Notes: generated by a model not told the origin, from the letters alone. 64,000 bases of DNA from GCA-2731375 sp964344935 (GCA_964344935.1 CAYFPL010000005.1:124001-188000); one strand, 5' to 3'. Shown: positions 51,128 through 59,909, counted from the stretch's first letter. Program-made: numbers and translations.

Positions 51128-52281
51128 TCCTGCCCGTAGGTCAGCCGCTTTTCGATATTGACCTTCGCACCGGCCAGAATGTCGGCGATCCGCCGGCCGG
51201 CCTTGCCGTCCCCAAACATCTCTGACCGGGGATAGGGACCGTGGTCGATCTGGGCCCTGGATTTGGCCTCGATCTCGGCCCGGTCATAGCTGGCATGCAC
51301 GACATTGTCCGACCTTTCCCGGTTCAATTGCCGGGTGCCTACATCCACCGTCGGCGTGCCCAGGAAAGCGCCTTCCCTGAGGCCGGAGGACGAATTGCCG
51401 ATCAGGCAGGCGGCATTGCCAATCAGGCGGGCGTAGTCCTCGGGGCTGAAATTACGGTAGAAATGCAGTTTGCCATCGCCTACCCGCTCCCGGTGCAGGC
51501 GCAGGCCCTTGGAGACATCGTCCGAACCCGCATCCACATTCGGCCACAGCCAGGCGGTCTGCATGTCCAGTGCCAGAACAGCGGCCAAAGTCTCCTGAAT
51601 CTGCTCAAAGCCCTGACCGAATTCCGTGGTCACCGGATGCTGTAGGACCACTAGATAGGGCTTGCCTGGATCCAGGGTGGCGCCGACGCCCTTGTTGCGC
51701 ATGAACAGATCATCGGGCAAGGAGAGATCCAATTCCGCGATCAAGTCGATCGCCGGGCAGCCGGTCATGTGCACGCGCCCAGGCTCTTCTCCCATGCGCA
51801 GCAAATACTCCTTGGCCCGTTCCGTGGCGGGGAAATGCAGATGCGCCAGCTTAGTCACCGCGTGCCGGACGCTTTCATCGATGGAGCCGGTGACCTCACC
51901 CCCTTGGGTATGGGCCACGGGAATGTTCATGTACGAGGCGGCGATGGCGGTCGCGATGGTCTCGAAACGGTCGGCCACGGTGAGCACTACGTCAGGGGCC
52001 AGGTTCTCGAACTGGGTAGAGAGATCCATGATCGCCATGCCCGTGGACTTGGCCATCGTGGTGGGGTTCTCGCCTTCGACGATGGAATAGACTGTGGCGG
52101 AAGGCTCGAAACCGTCGGCCTTGATCACATCCACGGCATGGCCGAAACGGTAGAGCAGTGCCGAGGCGCCGACAATGGTTTGTAGTTCCAGGTCCGGGTG
52201 GTCCTGGATGGCCCGCATCACCGATTTTATGCGGCCATAATTTGCCCGGCTGTTGACGACGACGCAGATCTTGCGCGCCAT
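51124..52281 (-). CDS. neuC: UDP-GlcNAc 2-epimerase (hydrolysing), NeuC family (locus 2)
   Basis: A 385-residue hydrolysing UDP-N-acetylhexosamine 2-epimerase. It starts ICVVVNSRANYGRIKSVMRA, the classic NeuC N-terminus; further landmarks are VLTVADRFETIATAIAASYM, THTQGGEVTG-like AHTQGGEVTGSIDESVRHAV and LIGNSSSGLREGAFLGTP followed by VDVGTRQLNRERSDN. It differs strongly from the NeuC of locus 1 (which begins CVWSGKRGGFGAM), so the two are not recent duplicates. Its start shares one base with the neuB stop (TAATG). Confidence 0.92.
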   Translation of the reverse strand: MARKICVVVNSRANYGRIKSVMRAIQDHPDLELQTIVGASALLYRFGHAVDVIKADGFEPSATVYSIVEGENPTTMAKSTGMAIMDLSTQFENLAPDVVLTVADRFETIATAIAASYMNIPVAHTQGGEVTGSIDESVRHAVTKLAHLHFPATERAKEYLLRMGEEPGRVHMTGCPAIDLIAELDLSLPDDLFMRNKGVGATLDPGKPYLVVLQHPVTTEFGQGFEQIQETLAAVLALDMQTAWLWPNVDAGSDDVSKGLRLHRERVGDGKLHFYRNFSPEDYARLIGNAACLIGNSSSGLREGAFLGTPTVDVGTRQLNRERSDNVVHASYDRAEIEAKSRAQIDHGPYPRSEMFGDGKAGRRIADILAGAKVNIEKRLTYGQE

Positions 52282-53324
52282 TATTCCACATCCTCTTGCC
52301 GCAGCAGCCTGTCCGGCACCACATCGGCCGCCAGGGTGCGGCCGACGAATTCATCCAGCCGGGTCGCGGCAATGCCAGAACCCGGTTTTTTGGCGGTCAG
52401 CATTTCCGTCGTCAGAACCGTGCCCTTGGGAAGCGCCCGCGTCGGGGCCAGGCTTTTGGTGAACAGCCCCCGCATGGTCTCCAGATCGTCGGCTTCCCGG
52501 TCCTTGTCGACGGGATGGGCGTCCATTTCGGCGAAAGCGTCGCGCCCGTCTGCCACCGCGCGGAATTCCTCGAACGTAAGGGACGCCGGTACGTCGGGAC
52601 CGAACATGCGCTTGTCGAAGATCACGTGCACCTCGATCATATCCGCGCCCCGGGCCAGGGCAGCCAGGGCCGGATAGGGGCTGCCGGAATGGTCTGACAG
52701 GCCCACGGGGCAGTCATGTTCGTCTCGCAGTTTGTCGATCACATTCAGGCCCACCCGATCCAGGGGCGTGGGATAGCGGGATGTGCATTGGAACAGGCCC
52801 AGATCGGCGCCCAGGCTACGGATGCCGGCGGCGCTGTGGGCGATTTCGGCCCAACGGCTCATGCCGGTGGAAAGCAGGATCGGTTTGCCAGTGGCCGCCA
52901 TGGCCGCCATCAGATCCTGGGATTTGTACTCGCCGGAGCCGATCTTCCAGGCGGCATGGCCCAGTTTGTCCAACAGTTCCACAGCTGCTACGGAAAAGGC
53001 GGAGCTGAGGAAGATCAGGCCGGCCTCCCTGGCGTGATCCGCCAAACCGGACCATTGCTCTGCCGTGAACTCCATGCGGTGCCAATAGTCGTAGCGCGTG
53101 CCGTCCTGCTTCGAGAACTTGACGCGGAACTCCTCGTCCAGGGTGGATTCTGCCGCCGCGATGTGGGTCTGAAATTTGATGGCATCAGCTCCGGCTCCGG
53201 CCGCTGCATCGATGAAAGCGTGCGCCGTGCCCAGGCTACCGTCGTGGGCCTGGCCCACCTCGGCGATCAGCAGGGCCGGGGCGCCGCCGCCGACCGCGCG
53301 GTTGGCAATGGAGATGGCGCTCAT
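52281..53324 (-). CDS. neuB: Nonulosonic-acid synthase, NeuB family (locus 2)
   Basis: A 347-residue NeuB-family synthase. LLIAEVGQAHDGSLGTAHAFIDAAAGAGADAIKFQ is the barrel start in pieces; WKIGSGEYKSQDLM, LSTGMSRWAEI, CTSRYPTPLDRVGLN, GLSDHSGSPYPALAAL and IEVHVIFDKRMFGPD follow. The C-terminal SAF domain begins near residue 285 (KSLAPTRALPKGTVLT). The ATG at 53324 overlaps the M20 stop by four bases, which decides the start over a start four codons earlier. FDKRMFGPDVPASL resembles legionaminic/N-acetylneuraminic synthases, but the product is not determined. Confidence 0.92.
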   Translation of the reverse strand: MSAISIANRAVGGGAPALLIAEVGQAHDGSLGTAHAFIDAAAGAGADAIKFQTHIAAAESTLDEEFRVKFSKQDGTRYDYWHRMEFTAEQWSGLADHAREAGLIFLSSAFSVAAVELLDKLGHAAWKIGSGEYKSQDLMAAMAATGKPILLSTGMSRWAEIAHSAAGIRSLGADLGLFQCTSRYPTPLDRVGLNVIDKLRDEHDCPVGLSDHSGSPYPALAALARGADMIEVHVIFDKRMFGPDVPASLTFEEFRAVADGRDAFAEMDAHPVDKDREADDLETMRGLFTKSLAPTRALPKGTVLTTEMLTAKKPGSGIAATRLDEFVGRTLAADVVPDRLLRQEDVE

Positions 53325-54736
53325 GCGGTCCTCCATTCCGGCAAATCGCTGCCGTCTTCCTGATCGCCCAGATCCCAGAACAGCCCTGTCATGATCTGCA
53401 GACCCTCCCGCAGCAGCGGCTCCAGGGCATGTTCATTGGGCGCATGCTGGGAACAGGCGGCATAGGAATGGGGCACCCAAATAGTCGGCAGGCCCAAGGT
53501 TTCGGAAAACACATCATTCGGCAAGGAGCCGCCCAGATTGGGCAGAATGGTCGGTTCCGCGCCGATGGTCTCGCGCACCGAGGCGCGGGCCCATTGCACC
53601 CAGGGGTGATCGGGCAACAGGCGTGTGGCCTTCATCATGAAGCCTTCGTGCTTCTGCTCGACGGCAACGTCGTGATAGCCCGCGCGGTCCAGATGGGCGC
53701 GGATCGCGGGCAGAAAGGTGGTCGGGTCCCGATCAACGGTAAAGCGGATCTGACACCAGGCGGTGGCATCGGGCGGAATAGCATTGGCCACCTTATCCGG
53801 ATTGGCCACCTTCATGGCCAGCACCTCGAAGGCGTTCCAGGCATAGACCCGCTCCGCCGGGCTCAGACCCGGATGGCCCCAATCCGTCTCCACCGCCGGG
53901 CCGGTCTCGCCGCCGCGCACTTCCACCTGAGCCAGTACCTTGCGCACGGAATCGGGTATGGCCTCGGGGCGCAGTTCAGGTAGCAGAATTTCACCCTTGG
54001 GCCCGACGATGGTGGCCAGGGCATTGACCAGGCGGGTGCCGGCGTTGGAAATCAAGCCGCCCCAGTTGCCCGAATGATGCCCGCCCTCGCGTAGATTGAC
54101 AGTCAGTTCGAAATTCAAGGCGCCGCGGGTCCCCATAAACAATGTCGCCTTGTCGGGAGAGAGGCGCGGACCATCGGAGGCCAGCAACAGATCGGCGCGA
54201 AGCTCCTGTTTATGAGCCTCGGCGAACTCGGACAGACCGACCGAGCCCACCTCCTCGGACATTTCCAGCAGGATCTTACAGTTGAAGCCCAGGCGTCCGC
54301 GCACCGCCAATACCGTGGCCAGGGCGGCGATGTTGATGGAATGCTGGCCCTTGTTGTCGGCAGTACCTCGGCCATACCAGCGTTCGCCGTCCTTGACCAT
54401 GGTCCAGGGGTCTCGGCCGTCGCGCCATTCCCCTTCGAAACCGCGTACCACGTCGCCATGGCCGTAGGTGAACACGGTGGGCAGGTTGGGGTTTTCCAGC
54501 CTTTCGGCTACCAGAAACGGGCCGCCGCGGGGATCCGGGTTTGCATGGATCGCTACATCAAAACCTAGGCCCTCTAGAGTCGGGCGCATCTCATCGGCAA
54601 GGTAGCGGTCCAGTTCTGGGCGAAATTCCTGCACCTGGGCGGTGGAGGCGATGGCTACCCGGCGGGCGAGATCGTCGAAAAATGCGCCGCTGTCGAAGTG
54701 CTCGGTCACTTGGGCAATAGCTGCGTCGCGGCTCAT
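53321..54736 (-). CDS. M20-family dipeptidase
   Basis: A 471-residue zinc dipeptidase. Motifs are FTYGHGDVVRGFEGEW with the H-x-D ligands (usually GHYDV), RWYGRGTADNKGQHSINIAA, the catalytic EE in LLEMSEEVGSVG, and the C-terminal HSYAACSQHAPNEH. The family includes carnosinase-like and cysteinylglycine dipeptidases. The start is ATG 54736. It comes 50 bp after the RfaH-like gene and is coupled to neuB, so it is transcribed with the sugar genes. A link between dipeptides and the sugar pathway is unexplained. Confidence 0.88.
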   Translation of the reverse strand: MSRDAAIAQVTEHFDSGAFFDDLARRVAIASTAQVQEFRPELDRYLADEMRPTLEGLGFDVAIHANPDPRGGPFLVAERLENPNLPTVFTYGHGDVVRGFEGEWRDGRDPWTMVKDGERWYGRGTADNKGQHSINIAALATVLAVRGRLGFNCKILLEMSEEVGSVGLSEFAEAHKQELRADLLLASDGPRLSPDKATLFMGTRGALNFELTVNLREGGHHSGNWGGLISNAGTRLVNALATIVGPKGEILLPELRPEAIPDSVRKVLAQVEVRGGETGPAVETDWGHPGLSPAERVYAWNAFEVLAMKVANPDKVANAIPPDATAWCQIRFTVDRDPTTFLPAIRAHLDRAGYHDVAVEQKHEGFMMKATRLLPDHPWVQWARASVRETIGAEPTILPNLGGSLPNDVFSETLGLPTIWVPHSYAACSQHAPNEHALEPLLREGLQIMTGLFWDLGDQEDGSDLPEWRTA

Positions 54737-54786
54737 GAAGTCTATCCTGTGACGGCGAAAAAGGCGTTGGCCGTGCTTAGCCCGGT

Positions 54787-55302
54787 TTACAGTACCCGGG
54801 CAATAGAATTCGCCGGCACCTTGACCCTGACCTCCCGGCCCAAAAGGTTCAACAGGATGACAACCCGCTCGGCATCGCCGCGGCATTCGAACAGGCCTTC
54901 GTGATCCGCCATGGCGCCACTATGCAGGCGCACCTTGTCGCCAGGGGTCAAGCTGTTTGGGTCTACCAGGTGTACGTGGCCCGCTTCATCCTCGCGGGCG
55001 CGAATGGCCGCGATCACATCGTTGTCCATCGTGGCCGGGCGGTCGCCGAAACTAACCAGGTTGACTACACCGGGCGCGCTATTGATGGAGCGGCGGCCCG
55101 GCGCGTCCGGATCGGCGGCGACAAATAGGTAACGGGGGAACAGCGGCGCGCTGACCCAGTCGGTCTTGCGGGCATGACGGCGTTGTCTGCGGTATTGCGG
55201 CAGGTACACTTCGAAGCCGCGTTCCCACAGGTTGCTGCGGGCCCAAACTTCCATCCGGGCCTGAGTATAGACCGCATACCATTTGTCGTGTGGGGCGGTC
55301 AT
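54787..55302 (-). CDS. RfaH/NusG-like transcription antiterminator
   Basis: A 171-residue NusG paralogue. The NGN domain starts KWYAVYTQARMEVWARSNLW with ERGFEVYLPQYRR and APLFPRYLFVAADPDA. A KOW-type C-terminal domain (about 118-171: PGDKVRLHSGAMADHEGLFE) ends the protein. Specialised NusG proteins of the RfaH/UpxY type are usually the first or second gene of long surface-polysaccharide operons, where they stop premature termination. The ATG at 55302 overlaps the upstream regulator stop by four bases. Confidence 0.9.
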   Translation of the reverse strand: MTAPHDKWYAVYTQARMEVWARSNLWERGFEVYLPQYRRQRRHARKTDWVSAPLFPRYLFVAADPDAPGRRSINSAPGVVNLVSFGDRPATMDNDVIAAIRAREDEAGHVHLVDPNSLTPGDKVRLHSGAMADHEGLFECRGDAERVVILLNLLGREVRVKVPANSIARVL

Positions 55303-55979
55303 CGGCTGGGCTCCGGCGGTTTACTCGGTACAGAAATTTTCAGTAGCGCAGGCGCTATTATCGCGTCCTGACCCAGTTGGCTAGTCAGTTTTTCATAGGT
55401 GCCCTGGGGATCGGCCAAATCGCACAACAGGATCAAGTCATAGGCCGGTAAGGAGGCGGCATCGCGCACCAGATCCACGTGCCGGAAGTGGTTTGCGGTG
55501 GCCCGTTCGTCGGCCACACCCACCACTTCAACATCATGCTGCAGGGCGCACAAAAGGGCTATTTCAGCCAATTCGCCGGCGCCCACCAGGGCCACCCGGC
55601 GCTGGCCCGAATCCGCCGCCTCGCCCAAAAGCTGATCACACTGATTACGAGCCCGTCGGTAAAAGTCGAACGAGCGGTAAAGGTAATTCGCCGTCAATCT
55701 GGATTTTTCGCCAAATCCTTTTGGGGTCAGGTAATAGGCGTAGCGATTCGGTGGCGTTCTGCGCACTTTGACCAGGCCCATGCGCACGCAACGCTTCAAA
55801 TAAGCGTTGGTCAGACCCAGGGCAATGTTGAGCTGAGCTGCCAGGCCCCGTTGCGAGAGACGTTCCTCGCTATCCACCGCATGTAGCATTTCCATTGTGA
55901 TGCGGGACTCGCCATCGAGACCGTCGACGGTTACGTCGCCGTCTTCCAGGCCCTGGTTTATGGTTCGATCGCTACTCAC
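55299..55979 (-). CDS. Winged-helix regulator fused to a Rossmann-like domain
   Basis: A 226-residue protein. Residues 25-100 are a winged helix-turn-helix (LSQRGLAAQLNIALGLTNAY, then a wing RTPPNRYAYYLTPKGFGEKS), like MarR-type regulators tied to exopolysaccharide loci. From about 125 a Rossmann-like unit follows (RVALVGAGELAEIALLCALQ, VEVVGVADE, YDLILLCDLADP), resembling the N-terminal part of PglD-type sugar acyltransferases or a CoA/nucleotide-binding module. It may sense a nucleotide-sugar. It heads the second neu operon, and an array of inverted half-sites lies 23-62 bp before its start, suggesting autoregulation. Confidence 0.75.
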   Translation of the reverse strand: MSSDRTINQGLEDGDVTVDGLDGESRITMEMLHAVDSEERLSQRGLAAQLNIALGLTNAYLKRCVRMGLVKVRRTPPNRYAYYLTPKGFGEKSRLTANYLYRSFDFYRRARNQCDQLLGEAADSGQRRVALVGAGELAEIALLCALQHDVEVVGVADERATANHFRHVDLVRDAASLPAYDLILLCDLADPQGTYEKLTSQLGQDAIIAPALLKISVPSKPPEPSR

Positions 55980-56001
55980 GTGATGCCTAGCTCGAATCGT
56001 T

Positions 56002-56041
56002 GTTCACGGCGTGAACACTACGGCGTTCACACTATGAACGT
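56002..56041 (-). promoter_or_regulatory. Array of GTTCAC/GTGAAC half-sites (candidate operator)
   Basis: Four half-sites occur in 40 bp: GTTCAC (56002-56007), GTGAAC (56011-56016), GTTCAC (56025-56030) and ATGAACGT (56034-56041). The first two form the perfect palindrome GTTCACGGCGTGAAC. They stand 23-62 bp before the start of the winged-helix regulator, so repression or activation of that operon, probably by its own product, is likely. Confidence 0.65.
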
Positions 56042-56064
56042 CAAGCGCATTTCAGGCCGGAAAA

Positions 56065-57426
56065 CTAACGAATTCGCACAGCCTGACGGCTTAATTCTGC
56101 CTGTAGCAGGCTTATGTCCATTTGTCCGAATTCAAGGCCATGTTTGACCGAAATGGCGGCAGCGGCGCCCGCCCCCTGGCCGCTGACGGTACAGCACATC
56201 ATGTTGCGGGTTGCTGCGTGACTGACCCGGTCGCCGCCCGTAATGCGGCCCGCAGCCAAGAGGTTTTCGACCCCCTTGGGCACCAAGGCACTGTAGGGCA
56301 TATGGAAATACCGGCCTGTCGTCGGCAGTATCAGTATGCCGTAGCCGTCGATGAATTCGGGGAAAATGCCAATGCTGTCGGAAAAGCGCGCCTGATCGCG
56401 GACATCCCGCTCCGTCATATTGTAGCGAGCGTCGATTTTGCGGGTATCGCGCACGCCGAGTGTCATGCCGAAATTTCGCAGTTTTGCCTTGCTGCAGCCA
56501 GGCTGATGGCGGCGCAGGGCCGCCACCGCCAGCATCGCCTGTCTTCGCCCCTCAATCTCATTCCAGGTCAGGTCGACTGGGTCCGTGCCGTCGCATCCCG
56601 CCAAATGCACTAAATTCAGGTAGGTCAATTCGCCCGTTTCATACAAGGCCCCCCAGGTGCCCGAAATGGTATCGAGGCCCTTGGGTATGAGACCATCGGC
56701 CATGGCTTTCTGAAACGGTTTTCGAAGGAAAGGTGAGAACATTTCGTCCTCCTTGCCCGTGGTCTCCACCGACCATTCGCCGCTTTCCCAGTCCTTATAT
56801 GTCGGGTCATTGGCTTTGACATCGGCAACAAAGGCAGCGGGATCAACCCCAGAGAGGGAGAACATCACAGAGGCCGCCATCATCTCCTCTTTCGGGGTTT
56901 TGACCATCTTGGCACCGGCCCGATAGGCCACGTCGCCATCGCCCGAGGCGTCAATCACTCGTTTCGCCAAAATGGCTTCCCGGCCCGCCTTGCTTTCGGT
57001 GATGACGCCGGTGATCCTGTCTCCCTCCATCACCGGCGCCACAAAAGCGCGGTGCAACATCGGCGTGATGCCGGCTTCCAGAACCATTGTATCGGCCACC
57101 ACCTTAAAGGCTTCCCCGTCCAGGGCATGGCTATCCGATTGCGGTTCCGCTGTGGCGGCACCCGCGGCCACAGCGCGGTCCTCGAACTCCCGCCCGATAC
57201 CTTCGGAATCGACGGTGCCTTCGTGGCGGTACCAGGCAAAACCCTCCACGCCCACGGCGGTCATATTGCCGCCGAAGCAGCCGTAGCGTTCCAACAGGGT
57301 CACCGAGACGCCGGCGCGTGCCGCGGCGATGGCGGCTGCCAGGCCACCAGGGCCGGAGCCGACCACCAGGACATCCGATTCATGAATGACCGGGATTTTG
57401 CGGGCCGGCTCGGTGATGTGTGCCAT
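56065..57426 (-). CDS. FAD-dependent oxidoreductase
   Basis: A 453-residue flavoprotein. The dinucleotide-binding loop is DVLVVGSGPGGLAAAIAAAR near the N-terminus, with LLERYGCFGGNMTAVGV following as in the FAD_oxidored (GIDA/FRD-related) group. KRVIDASGDGDVAYRAGAKM and the C-terminal AAGRITGGDRVSHAATRNM are typical of this class. The ATG at 57426, with GGAAAGG ahead, gives the usual N-terminus. Substrate unknown. It diverges from a carbamoylase-type hydrolase with 67 bp between, so the two may share control. Confidence 0.87.
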   Translation of the reverse strand: MAHITEPARKIPVIHESDVLVVGSGPGGLAAAIAAARAGVSVTLLERYGCFGGNMTAVGVEGFAWYRHEGTVDSEGIGREFEDRAVAAGAATAEPQSDSHALDGEAFKVVADTMVLEAGITPMLHRAFVAPVMEGDRITGVITESKAGREAILAKRVIDASGDGDVAYRAGAKMVKTPKEEMMAASVMFSLSGVDPAAFVADVKANDPTYKDWESGEWSVETTGKEDEMFSPFLRKPFQKAMADGLIPKGLDTISGTWGALYETGELTYLNLVHLAGCDGTDPVDLTWNEIEGRRQAMLAVAALRRHQPGCSKAKLRNFGMTLGVRDTRKIDARYNMTERDVRDQARFSDSIGIFPEFIDGYGILILPTTGRYFHMPYSALVPKGVENLLAAGRITGGDRVSHAATRNMMCCTVSGQGAGAAAAISVKHGLEFGQMDISLLQAELSRQAVRIR

Positions 57427-57493
57427 GGGTGGAAACCTTTCCGGTTGTGGCAATATATTGGTTAAGAACTTAGACCAGGAGGCGAGGCGAAAC

Positions 57494-58723
57494 ATGGTCA
57501 AGATCAACGGCGAGCGTTTGTTGGGCGATTTACGGGTGTTGCGCGCCATGGGGGCGCAGGGCACGGGCGTGGTTCGCCCGGCATTTTCCGAAATGGACAT
57601 GACGGCCCGGCGCTGGCTGGCGGAACGCTACGAGGAAGCCGGACTGAGCGCCACCATCGACGGCGTTGGCAATGTGCTGGGCCGTTCGGCCAATTCTGGC
57701 CCGGCGCTATTGATCGGCTCGCATTCAGATACCCAGCCCACCGGCGGCTGGCTGGACGGCGCCCTGGGCGTAATCTATGGCTTGGAAGTGGCCCGCGCCC
57801 TTGCCGAAGATGACGCAACCAAACACTTTGCCGTGGACGCCATTTCCTGGCAGGACGAGGAAAGCCGGTTTTACGGCTGCATGGGCAGCCGATCTTTCTG
57901 CGGTGATTTCCCGGCCGAAGCGGAGGTCAACTTGACGGACAAGGATGGGGTGGCCCTGGCGGACGCCCTGGCAGAGGCCGGTTTGGCAGGCGTGCCGCGC
58001 CTGCACGCCGCTGACCGCGATTATTTTGGCTTCCTAGAGGCTCATATTGAACAGGGGCCGCATCTGGAAGAGGACGGTTTGCGCATCGGCGTGGTCGAAT
58101 CCATCGTCGGCCTTGGTGGCATGGTCTTCACATTCACCGGCCAGCAGAACCATGCGGGCACCACCATGATGGCCGGTCGAAAAGACGCTGCTACCGCCCT
58201 TTACGCCCTGGCCAATGCCATCAACGAACGTTTTCCGGAGGTTGCGGGCGAGCGGTCTGTCTGGACCATGGGTCGGGCGGTGCTGACACCTGGTGCGCCT
58301 TCCATTGTGCCGGGGTATGCGGAATTGGAGTTGCAGTTCCGCGACGTGGATCCAGGCATTCTGGACCGATTCGAGGCCGTGGCGATGGAACTGGTCGATG
58401 AAATCAACCGGCGCGGCGGTGCCACGGTGGTGGCCAAGCCTTCGCGGGTACGCATCGCGCCGGCGCACATGGACCCAGGCTTTCAGAAGCATCTGTCCGA
58501 TGCCGCGGAGGCACACGCGCCCGGTGCCTGGCGAACGATGCCGTCGGGGGCCTTTCACGATGCCGGTGTGGTTTGTAAGGTGATGCCGTGCGCCATGCTC
58601 TTTATCCCTTCCATCGGCGGCATCAGCCATGATTTCGCCGAGGACAGCCATGACGAGGATATCATTCTCGGCTGTCAGGTCCTGGCGACCGGGGCGGCGG
58701 CGATCTTGGCGAATGCCGCCTAG
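57494..58723 (+). CDS. Zn-dependent hydrolase, N-carbamoyl-amino-acid hydrolase/allantoate amidohydrolase type
   Basis: A 409-residue second member of the hydantoinase/carbamoylase M20 group. LLIGSHSDTQPTGGWLDGAL holds the first metal ligands, AISWQDEESRFYGCMGSR the catalytic Glu pair and FLEAHIEQGPHLEEDGLRIG the family hallmark. The dimerisation insert has GQQNHAGTTMMAGRKDAATA. It is clearly different from the homologue at 49.8 kb. It converts N-carbamoyl or related amides to free amino acids. The ATG at 57494 lies after AGGCGA. Confidence 0.9.
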   Translation: MVKINGERLLGDLRVLRAMGAQGTGVVRPAFSEMDMTARRWLAERYEEAGLSATIDGVGNVLGRSANSGPALLIGSHSDTQPTGGWLDGALGVIYGLEVARALAEDDATKHFAVDAISWQDEESRFYGCMGSRSFCGDFPAEAEVNLTDKDGVALADALAEAGLAGVPRLHAADRDYFGFLEAHIEQGPHLEEDGLRIGVVESIVGLGGMVFTFTGQQNHAGTTMMAGRKDAATALYALANAINERFPEVAGERSVWTMGRAVLTPGAPSIVPGYAELELQFRDVDPGILDRFEAVAMELVDEINRRGGATVVAKPSRVRIAPAHMDPGFQKHLSDAAEAHAPGAWRTMPSGAFHDAGVVCKVMPCAMLFIPSIGGISHDFAEDSHDEDIILGCQVLATGAAAILANAA

Positions 58724-58766
58724 GCGCCGTGGATTGTCTGCGTAAATCGAGGGCGGGGTCGCATCA

Positions 58767-59909
58767 ATGACAGAATTGTGGCGCCAGGTTGTGGATGTCT
58801 GGCAGTCGGCGGTATTCGGCGTTGGCGTCGGTCAAGTGCTGTTGGCCCTAACCATATTCACAGGTTTCCTGCTGCTGCGGCGGATTTTTACGCGCATCGT
58901 GCTGGCGGCATTGAGCGGCGTTACCCGGCGAACATCGACCCAGTTTGACGATGAGCTGATCGAGGCCCTTGAAGCGCCCTTGCGGTTCGTCTTCATCATC
59001 ATTGGCTTCTATGGGGCGACCCAGGCCATCGACGTGGCCCCGGATATCGAGGCGATCCTGATCCGCATTGAACGCTCCTTGATCGCCTTTACCATCTTCT
59101 GGACCCTCTACCGCTGTGTCGGGCCGCTGTCATTCCTGATCGACAAGGCCTTCGGCGCCCTAGGGCGATCTTCATTGGGCGGCAGCCTGAAGGAGTTCGT
59201 GGCCAAGTTGGCCCGCTTCGTGATCGCCTGTGTCGGTATCGCCGCCGTGCTGGAGGAATGGCAGTTCAACGTGGGCGCGGTTCTGGGCGGCCTGGGTCTG
59301 GTTGGCATGGCGGTGGCCTTCGGCGCCCAGAACATGATCGCCAATCTTTTCGCCGGCGTGACCATATTTCTCGACGGCATCTTCGAAAAGGGCGATTGGA
59401 TCAGGGGTGCTGGCGTCGAAGGCACGGTGGAAGAGATCGGCTTTCGAACGACAAAGATCCGCCGTTTTGACAAGGCCCTGACCACCATTCCCAACGACAA
59501 GCTGGCCGGGGATGCGGTGATTAATTTCTCCCGCATGACCAACCGCCGCATCTATTGGAAGATCGGTATCGAGTACGGCGCCAGCGAAGGGCAGTTGCGC
59601 CAGATCGTAAATGGCATCAAAGACCACATCTTCGACAATGATGATTTCGAGGTCGACCCCGACAAGGTCACCACCTTGATCCACGTGGACAGTTTCAACG
59701 ATTCATCCATCGACATCATGCTCTATTGCTTCACCGCCACGACCAATTGGGGCGAATGGATGCGTATCAAGGAGGATCTGGCCTTCGCCATCAAGAACAT
59801 CGTCGAAGGCGCCGGCACCGGCTTCGCCTTCCCCTCCACCTCCGTCTACGTGGAAAGTCTGCCGTTCGGAACGCCTGAGGTTTTTCCCGCCAATGAGGGT
59901 GCGGCCTGA
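58767..59909 (+). CDS. Small-conductance mechanosensitive channel, MscS family
   Basis: A 380-residue membrane protein. About four hydrophobic segments precede the pore helix, which reads VLGGLGLVGMAVAFGAQNMIANLFAGV (in sections about residues 170-196), the Gly/Ala-rich TM3 of MscS. The beta domain starts FLDGIFEKGDWIRGAGVEGTVEEIG, and a C-terminal alpha/beta cage follows. MscS channels open under hypo-osmotic stress. It converges on the SDR gene with no spacing. Confidence 0.9.
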   Translation: MTELWRQVVDVWQSAVFGVGVGQVLLALTIFTGFLLLRRIFTRIVLAALSGVTRRTSTQFDDELIEALEAPLRFVFIIIGFYGATQAIDVAPDIEAILIRIERSLIAFTIFWTLYRCVGPLSFLIDKAFGALGRSSLGGSLKEFVAKLARFVIACVGIAAVLEEWQFNVGAVLGGLGLVGMAVAFGAQNMIANLFAGVTIFLDGIFEKGDWIRGAGVEGTVEEIGFRTTKIRRFDKALTTIPNDKLAGDAVINFSRMTNRRIYWKIGIEYGASEGQLRQIVNGIKDHIFDNDDFEVDPDKVTTLIHVDSFNDSSIDIMLYCFTATTNWGEWMRIKEDLAFAIKNIVEGAGTGFAFPSTSVYVESLPFGTPEVFPANEGAA

